Below are positions 1 through 9,239 of a stretch of 64,000 bases of DNA, piece after piece. The notes below the pieces were generated by a model. The model did no database searches. It was not told the DNA's origin and saw only the letters and a list, made by a program, of their open reading frames with translations. The stretch comes from Dyadobacter frigoris. Lineage in GTDB: Bacteria > Bacteroidota > Bacteroidia > Cytophagales > Spirosomataceae. Numbering within the stretch: position 1 is the first letter of the stretch; every line of letters starts with the position of its first letter. The position numbers and the translations under genes were made by a program. The stretch lies in contig NZ_SZVO01000001.1 in NCBI RefSeq assembly GCF_005280585.1, positions 248,001-312,000 on the forward strand. Direction: 5' to 3'.

Positions 1-573
1 CTTATTATTAATGATGGCTTAAATAAAGCCGAACTAGATGCAGTCAAATCAAAGTTTCTGGGTTACGATATTGAAAATGTGTTCAATATTGGAAAAATTT
101 GGTCAATTGAATCATTGTCCGGTTTTTATTCAAACAAGACAATGATTTATGCACCTAAGGAAGTAGGAATGTTCGCGGAAGAAAAATTACCAGCAGATTC
201 AGAGGAAGTATTAAAAAGAAATGAAGTTCGGAAATTGGGATTATTAATGACTTTCGACAAAGAGTTTCAAACCGAAAGCGTCGAAACACTTATTTTAAAC
301 CCTGTTCGAAATGATGATTTTGAGTCAATTTATGTGGATTACTATTTGCCAAAAGAACGGACCATCTTTTTATATGGCAATCCATACAGTGCTGATAGCA
401 GTACCAAAAGTGCAACACCAAGGGAAAAAATTCTTTACGACCTCATAAAGAAAAGATCATTGAAGGTTGATCAATTAGTTTATTCCGGTGCTTACCTTAA
501 CAACGCCCCACTATTCATGACTTTTAAAGATTTTGAAACCCGCATAAAAAATACAGATTTTTTCGATCTATGA
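1..573 (+). CDS. Hypothetical protein, 3' part only (5' end outside window)
   Basis: The frame is open to the left edge, so this is the last 190 residues of a longer protein. An internal GTG at 79 could act as a start, but the in-frame codons before it (LIINDGLNKAELDAVK) continue without a stop, so I treat the gene as truncated by the window. The visible part is mixed alpha/beta with no membrane segment. It ends in a charged stretch (TRIKNTDFFDL). The LIINDGL phrase is faintly like the plug region of TonB-dependent receptors, but no barrel follows, so I make no functional call. The next gene starts 98 bp downstream. Confidence 0.6.
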   Translation, partial: LIINDGLNKAELDAVKSKFLGYDIENVFNIGKIWSIESLSGFYSNKTMIYAPKEVGMFAEEKLPADSEEVLKRNEVRKLGLLMTFDKEFQTESVETLILNPVRNDDFESIYVDYYLPKERTIFLYGNPYSADSSTKSATPREKILYDLIKKRSLKVDQLVYSGAYLNNAPLFMTFKDFETRIKNTDFFDL

Positions 574-670
574 CAGAGATAAAAGATAACCGCCTCGATC
601 ATAACTGATACAAATACAATACCCAATTCATTTTCTCGTTATTTGCCGAAAACACCCCGACAAATAGCGT

Positions 671-1657
671 ATGAATATTTCCCGACATTTACTTTTCGGC
701 TTTCTTTTTATGACGGTTTCTTCGGTTCAGGCACAGCATTTTGCTTTGAGCCGGTTGTTTTATCCTAATGTAACTCTAAAGGCGGATTATAATGTTCCGT
801 CAAATTTGGGTGGAGGAACGGGGAAAGATTTTGGTTATTCCAGAGCAGGATTTTTTGGAATAATTCCTATTCAAAGTGAAGTGCAGTTAGGGTATAGTCT
901 GCAAAAGAAATTTGACTTGCGTGCTGTACACACTGTTTTATTAACCCAATACACACAAATTCAGCCAACAGTTGACGGGAAAAATATTCCGGATAACGGA
1001 TATAAAACATTGTCGGTAGGCGTAATCCGATTACAAGCCAGTATCAAAGACCGCCTTTGGGTGTATGGCGGCGGACTGGGGATGACAGAAAGTAATGAAA
1101 CATTTTTTACGCCTCAGCCCTTTTTCTGGGGAGGTGCTGCCCGGATGCATATCCTCGGATTACACACGCAGATCATATACGGCTCGATTCTTACATACAA
1201 CCAGAAACTTCGTTTTGTGCCCGTTTTTGGTGTTAATAAACGTTTTGGAAGAGACTGGCGTGTTTCCGCTTTATTACCATTTATGGCCAATGTTAATTAC
1301 CGGTCAACAAATTGGTTTAATGTGGATATGTTAGCCGGACTGAATGGTTACAGCGGCGGTTTTCAAATCCAGACACCGGAAGAAAAGATGCTGAGACGTG
1401 AAAATTATCGCCAGATCAAACTGGGTATTTCGGCCAACGCGCATTTATTTACCGTAATCAATATCTCTCTGGAAGCTGGCGTGACTACTTTCCGTCAGCT
1501 GAAAACTTTCAATAGTGCGCATGAAACCCTGACGGCTTACACGCCGGCAACTACACCTTATATTGGAGCGAGTGTAAGATACATTACCAGCAAGTCAAAA
1601 TTATCAAACCGGTTTACGCGTAAAATGGGATTGGGAGGAGGAGGAATAAATTGGTAG
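671..1657 (+). CDS. Outer-membrane beta-barrel protein, possibly DUF6268-like
   Basis: A 328-residue protein with a clear Sec signal peptide (residues 1-22, cleavage after VQAQ). The rest consists of alternating hydrophobic/polar strands rich in aromatic residues and glycine, such as WVYGGGLGMTES, HTQIIYGSILTYN and YIGASVRYI, as expected for a beta-barrel. The C-terminus is unusual: it ends in a glycine run (GLGGGGINW) instead of a barrel-closing aromatic strand. A PorP/SprF identity was considered, but the usual mature N-terminal QDPQFSQY-like motif is absent. The META lipoprotein gene follows after 25 bp in the same direction, so the two are probably cotranscribed. Function unknown. Confidence 0.75.
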   Translation: MNISRHLLFGFLFMTVSSVQAQHFALSRLFYPNVTLKADYNVPSNLGGGTGKDFGYSRAGFFGIIPIQSEVQLGYSLQKKFDLRAVHTVLLTQYTQIQPTVDGKNIPDNGYKTLSVGVIRLQASIKDRLWVYGGGLGMTESNETFFTPQPFFWGGAARMHILGLHTQIIYGSILTYNQKLRFVPVFGVNKRFGRDWRVSALLPFMANVNYRSTNWFNVDMLAGLNGYSGGFQIQTPEEKMLRRENYRQIKLGISANAHLFTVINISLEAGVTTFRQLKTFNSAHETLTAYTPATTPYIGASVRYITSKSKLSNRFTRKMGLGGGGINW

Positions 1658-1682
1658 CTTTAAGAAACAAAAAGCTCGTACT

Positions 1683-2123
1683 ATGAAAAAGTATCTCGTT
1701 GTTATTCTTTTGTTTAGCTTGTTCTCAGCTTGCAAATCAAATAAAAAAGTGGTAGAAAATTCCAATACAAATTCAGCTTCTTCCTCGCTGGAAGGTACCT
1801 GGCAGTTGAATTATCTTATGGTGCCTGGAAAATCTTTTGAAGAATTATACCCAGATAAAAAGCCTGAAATCAAATTTGAACTGGGTGAAAAAAGATTCAG
1901 CGGAAATACAAGCTGCAATTCTTTTACAGGAAAACTGAATCTGGATGGCAACAAAATCAGTTTTCGTGATCCGTATGCAATGACGAAAATGATGTGTCCG
2001 GGAGAAGGCGAAAGTGTATTTACCCAAACACTGAATAAAGTGAATACTTATGCGGTGACTGACGGAAGTACGTTAAACTTTATTAGTGGAGATATGGCGA
2101 TTATGCGTTTTACCAAAAAATAA
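1683..2123 (+). CDS. META domain lipoprotein (HslJ-like)
   Basis: A 146-residue lipoprotein. The signal peptide ends in a lipobox (LFSAC, Cys at about residue 17), followed by a Ser/Asn-rich linker to about residue 35. The META domain is recognisable: LEGTWQLNYL near the start, then FSGNTSCNSFTGKLNLDGNKISF and TKMMCPG with the conserved cysteine, then a final short strand. META/HslJ domains are small periplasmic or surface folds linked in E. coli to heat shock and novobiocin resistance, but their chemistry is unknown. It sits just after the barrel protein. The stop codon is followed directly by the palindromic element at 2124-2241. Confidence 0.85.
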   Translation: MKKYLVVILLFSLFSACKSNKKVVENSNTNSASSSLEGTWQLNYLMVPGKSFEELYPDKKPEIKFELGEKRFSGNTSCNSFTGKLNLDGNKISFRDPYAMTKMMCPGEGESVFTQTLNKVNTYAVTDGSTLNFISGDMAIMRFTKK

Positions 2124-2241
2124 GATGCTTGTAGAAAAGCCATTTAGTTTCACAGAAAATCAAGGTGCAGAGCACCGTAATATTTGTAGAAAAGTACCAG
2201 CCCCCCCGGAATCCATAGGTGCAGCGCACCGGAATAATCAA
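2124..2241. repeat. Intergenic element with two GGTGC-N3-GCACC palindromes
   Basis: The gap between two convergent genes holds two short hairpins, GGTGCAGAGCACC and GGTGCAGCGCACC, about 50 bp apart. Each is a 5-bp stem with a 3-base loop. The string TTTGTAGAAAAG or CTTGTAGAAAAG also occurs twice, at about 2128 and 2184, and a run of seven C lies between. The layout looks like one composed unit rather than random sequence. No T-tract follows, so it is not a standard terminator, although its convergent position would suit one. I suspect a dispersed repeat of this lineage. Confidence 0.55.
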
Positions 2242-2242
2242 T

Positions 2243-3226
2243 TTAAACCAACCCGAATTTCTCTGCTTCCGTTTTCAATAGTGCTTTGTTAATCGGTACC
2301 ACACCAACCAATTCACAAACCAAACCACCGCCAAGATTAGAAATTCCTGCTATTGACCTTGGTGGAAGTCCAAGCGCAACACAGCACGCTGCTATACTGA
2401 TAACCGTATCACCAGCTCCTGAAACGTCAGCGATCTGACGGATGTGTGCAGGAAGTTTATGCGTTTCTTCATTGAAATCAATAAAAACACCACGTTCTGA
2501 AAGCGTGATCAAAGCTCCTTTTGCATTTAAAGTTTCTTTCAATTGCTGAACCGTAGCCTGTAACTCAGCAGGGTTATCCACATTGAATTCCACTTTCAAA
2601 CCTTCACGAAGTTCTTTTAGATTTGGCTTGAAAAGTGTTACGTTATTGTAAGAAAGGAAATTGCGTTTTTTGGGATCAACAACAGTTGGAACATTATGTT
2701 TAATAGCAAAATCGGTGATTTCCTTGATCGATTCGGCAGTTAAAACACCTTTGTCATAATCTTCAAAAATAATGACGTTGCAGGAAGGAATAAGTTCTTT
2801 CGCTTTGTTGACAAGTCTGTCTTTTTCTTCAGTTGAAACAGGTTTATCTGTCTCTGTATCAATTCTTACAACTTGCTGAGAGCCAGCAATTATTCTTTCT
2901 TTTATTGTGGTAATTCTATCATTACTACGAATTAAACCTTCACAATTCAGGCCTTTTTCTTTCAGACTATTTTCTAATAAATCGCCAGAATTATCAGTAC
3001 CAATAACCGTACAAATAATCGCTTCTGCGCCCAAAGCCTGAACATTCAAAAGTACGTTTCCGGCACCACCAAGACGATATTCTCGATTACTTACATTAAC
3101 TACCGGAACGGGTGCTTCGGGAGAAATACGCTCCACTTTTCCCCAGACATAGGAGTCAAGCATAACATCGCCAATGACAAGAACGCGTAAAGTATTGAAT
3201 GCTTCAAAAACCTGATGGATATTCAT
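2243..3226 (-). CDS. D-glycero-beta-D-manno-heptose-7-phosphate kinase (RfaE1/HldE kinase domain)
   Basis: A 327-residue PfkB/ribokinase-fold sugar kinase. The N-terminal part has IGDVMLDSYVWGKVERISPEAP, typical of RfaE domain I, which phosphorylates heptose-7-phosphate at O-1 for the ADP-heptose of the LPS core. Also visible are GGAGN at residues 53-57 (sugar-binding glycines) and DVSGAGDTV at 267-275 (anion hole and catalytic Asp273). E. coli HldE continues into a cytidylyltransferase-like adenylyltransferase domain; here the protein ends after the kinase, so a separate HldC-type enzyme must exist elsewhere. It starts at ATG 3226, is convergent with the META lipoprotein gene, and follows the ribBA-GNAT pair on the same strand after 108 bp. 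Confidence 0.85.
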   Translation of the reverse strand: MNIHQVFEAFNTLRVLVIGDVMLDSYVWGKVERISPEAPVPVVNVSNREYRLGGAGNVLLNVQALGAEAIICTVIGTDNSGDLLENSLKEKGLNCEGLIRSNDRITTIKERIIAGSQQVVRIDTETDKPVSTEEKDRLVNKAKELIPSCNVIIFEDYDKGVLTAESIKEITDFAIKHNVPTVVDPKKRNFLSYNNVTLFKPNLKELREGLKVEFNVDNPAELQATVQQLKETLNAKGALITLSERGVFIDFNEETHKLPAHIRQIADVSGAGDTVISIAACCVALGLPPRSIAGISNLGGGLVCELVGVVPINKALLKTEAEKFGLV

Positions 3227-3334
3227 TAAAAGTAATTTTGTCTGGTTTCCCGTTGTTGATGAAAGAATTTGAACAGCTATCTTTTAAAGGATGGCCGCCA
3301 AAATTCGCACAAAGGTCTGAAAAAATCAAACCCT

Positions 3335-3763
3335 TCAGACATTAACAACAAAATGCATGCTTGTAATTTGAAAACGTTTGTTGAGATACAGTCGGTGTGC
3401 ATCAGTTCTGGCGGCACTAACACCGGAGTCTAAGTGAACCTGAGTGCAACCTTCTTTTTTGGCATAATCCAATATCCAGTCAACCAATTTTCCTGCATAT
3501 CCTTTCCCACGGTTTCCAGGAAGTGTGGATAAGTCATCAATGTAAATGTATTTTCCACGGAAGAGATTATAGCCGGTTTCAAAAACGGCAACGGCTGCAG
3601 CATTGCCATTTTCTTCAATAAAAATGATTTGCCTGTTATCTTCCAGCGTTTTTTCAACAGCTTCAAGATATAAATCGTCTGTTAAAGAAGGCCGCAGTGC
3701 CTGGATAGCACTGCGGCATTTTAGGATGTCGCTTTCCGTTGCGACAACTTGTATGTTTGTCAT
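3335..3763 (-). CDS. GNAT family N-acetyltransferase
   Basis: A 142-residue acetyltransferase. The acetyl-CoA loop of motif A is visible as [18 protein letters not shown] (the R/Q-x-x-G-x-G/A pattern) at about residues 81-98. It is preceded by the strand [11 protein letters not shown] and followed by VHLDSG and [10 protein letters not shown], the usual GNAT end. The substrate cannot be deduced. Its ATG overlaps the ribBA stop in an ATGA arrangement, so translation is probably coupled to ribBA. That suggests stable co-expression but does not prove a role in flavin synthesis. Confidence 0.85.
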   Translation of the reverse strand: MTNIQVVATESDILKCRSAIQALRPSLTDDLYLEAVEKTLEDNRQIIFIEENGNAAAVAVFETGYNLFRGKYIYIDDLSTLPGNRGKGYAGKLVDWILDYAKKEGCTQVHLDSGVSAARTDAHRLYLNKRFQITSMHFVVNV

Positions 3764-5007
3764 ACCTGCGATCCAGGAAAAGATAAGTGACTAAGATTAT
3801 GTCCCATTTTATCACGCTTTGTCAGCAGATATTTTTCATTATAGGGATTTGAAGGAATTTCTATAGATACTGAATCAACAATTTCCAGTCCGTATCCGAT
3901 TAAGCCAGCACGTTTTTTAGGATTGTTTGTGATCAGTTTTATTTTTGTAATGTCAAGATCGCGCAGAATTTGTGCACCCACGCCGTAATCACGCTCATCG
4001 CTGCCAAAACCCAGTTCAAGATTTGCTTCAACAGTATCACGCCCCATTTCCTGAAGCTTGTAAGCTTTCAGTTTATTTAACAGGCCAATTCCTCTTCCTT
4101 CCTGATTCATGTATACGATAACACCTTTTCCTTCTTTACTTACCAAATCCATGGCCGCATGAAGTTGAGGACCGCAATCGCAGCGGCAAGATCCGAAAAT
4201 ATCACCGGTCATGCAGGAAGAATGAACACGGACCAGAACGGGTTCGTCTTTTTCCCAACTACCTTTTACCAAAGCCAAATGCAGATCACCAGTATTTACC
4301 TGACGATAAGCGATCAGATCAAAATGTCCCCACTCGGTTGGCATATCGACGCCAATTTCTCTTTTGATGAGTGATTCTTTGCGTAAACGATATTCAATCA
4401 GATCTTTAACACTAACCAGTTTTAAATTGAACCGGTTAGCAATTTCCCTAAGCTGAGGCAAACGGGCCATCGAACCATCTTCGTTCAAAATTTCAACCAA
4501 AACCCCAGCGGGAGCTAATCCGGCAAGTCTTGCAAAATCGATGGCAGCTTCAGTATGTCCGGTGCGTCTTAGAACACCACCTTTTTTTGCCCTCAAAGGA
4601 AATATATGTCCCGGACGACCAAGATCGCCTGGTTTGGTCTCAGGATTCACAAGTGCCTGAATCGTTTTCGCGCGGTCACTCGCTGAAATTCCGGTTGTGC
4701 AGCCGTTGCCCAGTAAATCCACTGAAACGGTAAATGCAGTTTCATGAAGTGCAGTATTATTACCAACCATCATGTCCAGTTCCAGTTCTACACAACGCTC
4801 CTCTGTAATAGGCGCACAAATTAATCCTCGGCCTTCTCTGGCCATAAAATTGACGATTTCAGGCGTAACCAACTCTGCGGCACAAATAAAATCGCCTTCA
4901 TTTTCACGATCTTCATCATCCACGACAATAATCATTTGTCCTTTTTTGATCGCTTCAATGGCATCTTCTATCGAATCCAATACTATGGAATTACTATTAT
5001 TATTCAT
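3760..5007 (-). CDS. ribBA: Bifunctional 3,4-dihydroxy-2-butanone-4-phosphate synthase / GTP cyclohydrolase II
   Basis: A 415-residue RibBA giving both entry substrates of riboflavin synthesis. The N-terminal half (to about residue 205) is DHBP synthase: [16 protein letters not shown] (metal and substrate site) and [18 protein letters not shown]. The C-terminal half is GTP cyclohydrolase [22 protein letters not shown] supplies the three zinc cysteines, and [10 protein letters not shown] the GTP site. The frame extends upstream to a TTG at 5022, but the ATG at 5007 is the better start. I looked for an FMN riboswitch in the 150 bp upstream and saw none of its conserved boxes. The gene is coupled to the GNAT gene by a 4-bp overlap. 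Confidence 0.95.
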   Translation of the reverse strand: MNNNSNSIVLDSIEDAIEAIKKGQMIIVVDDEDRENEGDFICAAELVTPEIVNFMAREGRGLICAPITEERCVELELDMMVGNNTALHETAFTVSVDLLGNGCTTGISASDRAKTIQALVNPETKPGDLGRPGHIFPLRAKKGGVLRRTGHTEAAIDFARLAGLAPAGVLVEILNEDGSMARLPQLREIANRFNLKLVSVKDLIEYRLRKESLIKREIGVDMPTEWGHFDLIAYRQVNTGDLHLALVKGSWEKDEPVLVRVHSSCMTGDIFGSCRCDCGPQLHAAMDLVSKEGKGVIVYMNQEGRGIGLLNKLKAYKLQEMGRDTVEANLELGFGSDERDYGVGAQILRDLDITKIKLITNNPKKRAGLIGYGLEIVDSVSIEIPSNPYNEKYLLTKRDKMGHNLSHLSFPGSQV

Positions 5008-5192
5008 TATTCGGGTTGACAAAAAATAGTTTTACAGGAAAACACGTTTTAGGGATGTAAAGGTACAGTCTTAATGTTGAAATGTCTTAATTTTGCACCT
5101 TCAATGAGTGAACAATCCATTTCAATGAAGGGTTTCAAAGTGTGTTATTTCCAGGTTTGTACGTGTCTTTTTTTACTTTTGGTACATGCTTC

Positions 5193-7127
5193 ATGAGATT
5201 ACAACTACTATCGTTATTATTCGTTACGTTTTTATTTCAATCTTTTTGGGTGAATGGACAAGCACCAATTGTAACTTCCGGCTATTGCAGTACTGGCGGA
5301 GGTGATTTTGATGTTGTTCCATTTGAGGGTTGCGGAAGTTTGACTGTCACCCTCAAAAATAATGTTGTTGGTGCACAAAATGTAGGTTATATAACCAATT
5401 ATGATGGTGTAAGCGAGCCAACCGGTCTTAAAGATGTTTTTTCAGAGACTTATAGTCAGCCCGGAACTTACACCATTTTACAAGGAGGTAGCAAGGCAGG
5501 AGTAGGATTTACTTTATGCAAGCAGATTAACGTTTACGAAAGAAAAAAAGTAAATGCTACGCTTGAAGTCTGTGGAACAATTGCAAAAGTCACTATTATA
5601 AATGATGCTACCGCCAAATTGTATGATCACCTTGAAATAAACTGGGGGGACGGGAAACCAAATTCTGAATGGAAAGATGGAGGAGGGCTGATATTTACCC
5701 ATGCTTTTACCGGAACTATACCCCAAGTGATTGTTAAAGGGATTCATAAGCCTTCTGTAACATGTACAGGATTGGAAAATGTACTATCTGCTACTTCACA
5801 AAGTATTCCGCTTGATACAATTAAGGTAGGAAGAATAGAAATGACAGTTGATGGTAAGATAAATCTCCTTTATAATGGAATTGAAAATATTGAGACCGAA
5901 ATTTTATATGGTGAAAAAAATGGGTCGTTTCTGTCGGTAGAGAAAAAATCCTCCGGAGGTGTTGGTAGTGTTACGATAGAAAATATTAATCCTGAGATTG
6001 AATATAAAATTAAATTGGTTTCAGAAGATGCATGTGGCGGCACAATAGTCAGTGACGAGGTTGGGACTATGGTTTTGAAAACCACGGCCGAGAAAACAGG
6101 AAACCTGCTCGAATGGAATAAATATGCTTACAAAGGCAATTTTACCGGATATCAGCTTTTGAGAGATGGAGTTGTTATTCACGGTTTTCAGTCTATCGAC
6201 GATGTTCAATGGGTTGATGAAAGTGCGGTTTGCGGCCTGACTTATGAATACAAGATCGTTGCGTTTACAAAATTGCTACGATCTTTTTCTGCGCCGAAAA
6301 CGGTAAAAATGACAAGTTCCAAGCCAGAAAAAATTGTCCAGGCCAGTGTCAGTGTAACAGCTCCTAATGTGATAACGACAGGCGTTGTGCTTGCGGGTGA
6401 CGGATTAACGGGAACGTACAATCTCATTGTTGAAAGAGCAGATTTGGGAAGTTCCGACTTTACGAAAATCTCCGGTGCAAAAAATCAGCAAACTGAGTTT
6501 GAGGATAAAACGGTAAATACTGGCGTAAAATCTTATTGTTACCGTTTCAGTTATGAAAATTCATGCCCGCTCAGTTCAGAATTCAGCGATCCTGTTTGCT
6601 CAATACTACTTCAGCAATCACCGACAGATATTTCCTGGACAAATGATTCGCCTTTTTCTCAGGGAATAGAATCTTATAGTGTAATCCAAAATGAATCAAA
6701 CATTGGGACCACCGATACGCCTGTTGGTTTGATAAACAGCCGTCCCTTAAATTTAGATAAACAGACAAAATCCAGCTATTCCTTTCAGATTGTTGCTCAT
6801 TCAAAAACCGGAAACCTTTTAAGTTTTTCCAATATTGTAAATTATACACAGGAATTTGTTCTGTTTGTTCCCGATGCTTTTACGCCGAATTCGGATAATA
6901 TCAACGAACGTTTTGAGGTAAAGGGCCTCTTTGTCAACACTTTCAAAATGTCTATTTTTAATCGTTGGGGAGAAGTTGTTTTTCAAACTAATGATATTAA
7001 CAATAGCTGGGACGGAATTATTAATGGCGACAAAGCCCCGGCAGGATCTTATGTGTACAAGGCAGAAATAACGGATAGTTCTGATAAATCGTTTTCCAAA
7101 AGCGGGGCTTTTCTTCTTATCAGGTAA
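5193..7127 (+). CDS. T9SS type B cargo protein with gliding-motility C-terminal domain
   Basis: A 644-residue secreted protein with a signal peptide ending FWVNGQ. The first domain is PKD-like (GGGDFDVVPFEGCGSLTV then SQPGTYTILQGG). A second PKD-like unit holds EINWGDGKPNSEW. Fibronectin-III-like modules follow, for example YQLLRDGVVIHGF. The last ~80 residues are the CHU_C/type B sorting domain: FVPDAFTPNSDNINERFEV, FNRWGEVVFQ, SWDG and PAGSYVYKAEI. Such proteins are exported by the type IX system, and type B domains often associate with PorP/SprF partners. The frame opens at a GTG (5142), but ATG 5193 places the signal peptide properly. The next gene is a full-length paralogue. Confidence 0.9.
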   Translation: MRLQLLSLLFVTFLFQSFWVNGQAPIVTSGYCSTGGGDFDVVPFEGCGSLTVTLKNNVVGAQNVGYITNYDGVSEPTGLKDVFSETYSQPGTYTILQGGSKAGVGFTLCKQINVYERKKVNATLEVCGTIAKVTIINDATAKLYDHLEINWGDGKPNSEWKDGGGLIFTHAFTGTIPQVIVKGIHKPSVTCTGLENVLSATSQSIPLDTIKVGRIEMTVDGKINLLYNGIENIETEILYGEKNGSFLSVEKKSSGGVGSVTIENINPEIEYKIKLVSEDACGGTIVSDEVGTMVLKTTAEKTGNLLEWNKYAYKGNFTGYQLLRDGVVIHGFQSIDDVQWVDESAVCGLTYEYKIVAFTKLLRSFSAPKTVKMTSSKPEKIVQASVSVTAPNVITTGVVLAGDGLTGTYNLIVERADLGSSDFTKISGAKNQQTEFEDKTVNTGVKSYCYRFSYENSCPLSSEFSDPVCSILLQQSPTDISWTNDSPFSQGIESYSVIQNESNIGTTDTPVGLINSRPLNLDKQTKSSYSFQIVAHSKTGNLLSFSNIVNYTQEFVLFVPDAFTPNSDNINERFEVKGLFVNTFKMSIFNRWGEVVFQTNDINNSWDGIINGDKAPAGSYVYKAEITDSSDKSFSKSGAFLLIR

Positions 7128-7190
7128 CTTGATTATTACGGATAATTATATCTTTTCTGTTGAAAATGAACATCTTAAAGCTGAAAATTT

Positions 7191-7198
7191 TAACTTTG
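7191..7198 (+). promoter_or_regulatory. Probable -7 promoter element TAACTTTG
   Basis: An exact match to the Bacteroidota -7 box TAnnTTTG lies 68 bp before the second cargo gene. No TTG sits at the ideal -33 spacing, so the support is half of a promoter. It would let the second paralogue be transcribed independently of the first. Confidence 0.35.
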
Positions 7199-7265
7199 AA
7201 TTCTTGGAGCAAATTCAGGGTCAATACATCTTATCAGTAGCACACCCACTCATTTATACACACTT

Positions 7266-9197
7266 ATGAAAAGACAATTACTCATAACTTTTTTATCATG
7301 CCTGTTTGTATGTAATGTTTCTGATCTTTTTAGCCAGGGTTTATGCGATAATGGCGGTGGCGGGTTTGAACTGGATAAATATGAAGGATGTGCACCGCTG
7401 ACCGTAAAAATTAAAAATACTGTTCCGAATTCTTTTAGTGTAGGGTATGACGTCAATTATGATGGTCAGTCTCAAAATCCTTTACTCGCCCAGGGGTTGC
7501 CGTCTACCACATACTACAATACAGGAAATTATACCATTTTACAAGGAGGAAGTATTTCGACCGGGCCGATTTACGCATGTAGAAAAGTAAAAGTTTACGA
7601 AAGCAGATATCCAAATGTCCAGTATACGTCGTGTGGAGGAGGGAAGATAAAACTTTTGTTTAATGATGACATTATTTTACAGACTTACGACAAAGTAGAA
7701 ATCAATTGGGGTGATAATTCTAATGATGTCTTGAATAAAGGCAATGCGCTGGAACTTGAACATACTTATGCAAGTATAACAACCAGCCCGGTTGTAAAAA
7801 TAAAAGGAATTTTCACCTCAAACACAAACTGTGCAGAAGGACTGGAATTGTCTATTGGAATATCTTTTCAGCAGCCGCTTTTGAAAAATATTCAAATCAA
7901 AACAGTTGAGATGAAGGGGAACGGCAGTCTGGAAGTATCTTATGAAGGAGTCACGTCAATTGCAACGGATATTTTAACAAGCAGCGACGGAGGAAACAAT
8001 TATATAATTGGCGGTACCAGAACTTCTGGCGGGACTCAATTTTATCGTGTTCCCAATCTTAATGTCTCACAGGTTTATCAGGTAAAACTGGGTTCTAAAG
8101 ATTTGTGCGGAGGGAAGCAGGATAGTGAAATCGTTACCAGTATGATTTTAAAAGGTACTTCGGGTAACGAAAAAAATTCCATCTCATGGAATCAGTATCC
8201 AAATGCTGCCGACTTTCAGGAATATCAGCTGATGCGTGATGGGGTTATATTGAAATCTTTCAGTGATATCAAGACAATTTCCTATGATGATGAGGATGTA
8301 CAATGCGGCGACAGTTTTGAATATTCAATTGTTGCCGTAACCAAAATCATTCAGTCTATTTCAGCACCGGTGATTATTAAAACTACGTCCACCTCTCCAA
8401 AACCTGTTGATCAGATGTATGTTACAGTAAATGGGGATGATTTGATTGAGTTAACTGCTCTTATTCCCGGATCTGGCTCTAAATCAAACTATGAAATAAC
8501 TGTTCAGAGATCTGAAGGAGCGGGAGGTGCTTTTAAAAAGGTTAACACACTTTACAATGAAACTACTTATCAGGATTTTGACGTACAAGCAAATAAAAAT
8601 TCCTACTGTTATCGGTTAATTTATCAAAATGCCTGCGGACAAAAAGCTCCTGTTTCTGAACCGGTTTGTTCTATACTTTTACAAAACCAAAATTCGTTAT
8701 TTACCTGGACAACGGAGAAACCATTTTCCGATGATATTCAGTCATACAAAATGAGTCAGACCGGATCTGCGGGTTCCAATGCAGAGATAGATATGAAACT
8801 CCAGAATAATTTTGCGCCGCAGCTAACCGGGCAAAGTGATCCGGCATATACTTTTCAGGTCCGGGCAGATTCAAAAAATGGAAATTTTCAAAGTTTTTCT
8901 AACCTTATTTCATTCAAAAGAGATGCCGACATTTTTGTGCCGACTGCTTTTTCGCCAAACGAAGATGGAATTAATGATATGTTTGAAGTAAAAGTTTCCA
9001 TGTATAAGTCTTTTAAAATGTCGGTATTAAACCGGTGGGGTGAAGTTATTTTTCACTCTGATGACATGTCTAAAGGGTGGGACGGTATGTTTAAAGGTAA
9101 AATTGCAGCAGTAGGATCATACATTTTCGATATTGAAATTGTTAATAATATAAATCAAACCGTTAAAAAAAACGGTACTTTTGTGCTCTTGAAATAA
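7266..9197 (+). CDS. T9SS type B cargo protein, paralogue of the preceding gene
   Basis: A 643-residue secreted protein (signal peptide ending DLFSQ) with the same architecture as its neighbour: CDNGGGGFELDKYEGCAPLTV opening, TYYNTGNYTILQGG, a PKD-like EINWGDNS, a fibronectin-like block (YQLMRDGVILKSF), then the CHU_C domain (FVPTAFSPNEDGINDMFEV, LNRWGEVIFHSDD, VGSYIFDIEI). Cysteine positions are shared with the neighbour, as in CRKVKVYE versus CKQINVYE. The two genes therefore arose by tandem duplication, followed by considerable divergence. The final strand (NGTFVLLK) matches the usual sorting-domain end. The ligand is unknown; adhesion or cell-surface display is a reasonable inference only. 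Confidence 0.9.
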   Translation: MKRQLLITFLSCLFVCNVSDLFSQGLCDNGGGGFELDKYEGCAPLTVKIKNTVPNSFSVGYDVNYDGQSQNPLLAQGLPSTTYYNTGNYTILQGGSISTGPIYACRKVKVYESRYPNVQYTSCGGGKIKLLFNDDIILQTYDKVEINWGDNSNDVLNKGNALELEHTYASITTSPVVKIKGIFTSNTNCAEGLELSIGISFQQPLLKNIQIKTVEMKGNGSLEVSYEGVTSIATDILTSSDGGNNYIIGGTRTSGGTQFYRVPNLNVSQVYQVKLGSKDLCGGKQDSEIVTSMILKGTSGNEKNSISWNQYPNAADFQEYQLMRDGVILKSFSDIKTISYDDEDVQCGDSFEYSIVAVTKIIQSISAPVIIKTTSTSPKPVDQMYVTVNGDDLIELTALIPGSGSKSNYEITVQRSEGAGGAFKKVNTLYNETTYQDFDVQANKNSYCYRLIYQNACGQKAPVSEPVCSILLQNQNSLFTWTTEKPFSDDIQSYKMSQTGSAGSNAEIDMKLQNNFAPQLTGQSDPAYTFQVRADSKNGNFQSFSNLISFKRDADIFVPTAFSPNEDGINDMFEVKVSMYKSFKMSVLNRWGEVIFHSDDMSKGWDGMFKGKIAAVGSYIFDIEIVNNINQTVKKNGTFVLLK

Positions 9198-9239
9198 TGA
9201 GAGACCTGTTTAAATACACCATTAAGATATAGAATAGAT

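Noticed and set aside
671..1657. Calling the barrel protein PorP/SprF
   Set aside because: Length fits, but the conserved mature N-terminal motif of PorP/SprF is absent, so a general barrel call is safer.
5174..5181. Exact -7 box TACTTTTG before the first T9SS cargo gene
   Set aside because: It ends only 11 bp from the ATG and has no TTG at -33, so transcription from it would leave almost no leader. A second TAATTTTG at 5088-5095 also lacks a -33 element.
5008..5192. Search for an FMN riboswitch upstream of ribBA
   Set aside because: None of the conserved RFN boxes (such as AGGGTGAAATTCC-like or the GAYGGT region) is present on the minus strand of this gap.
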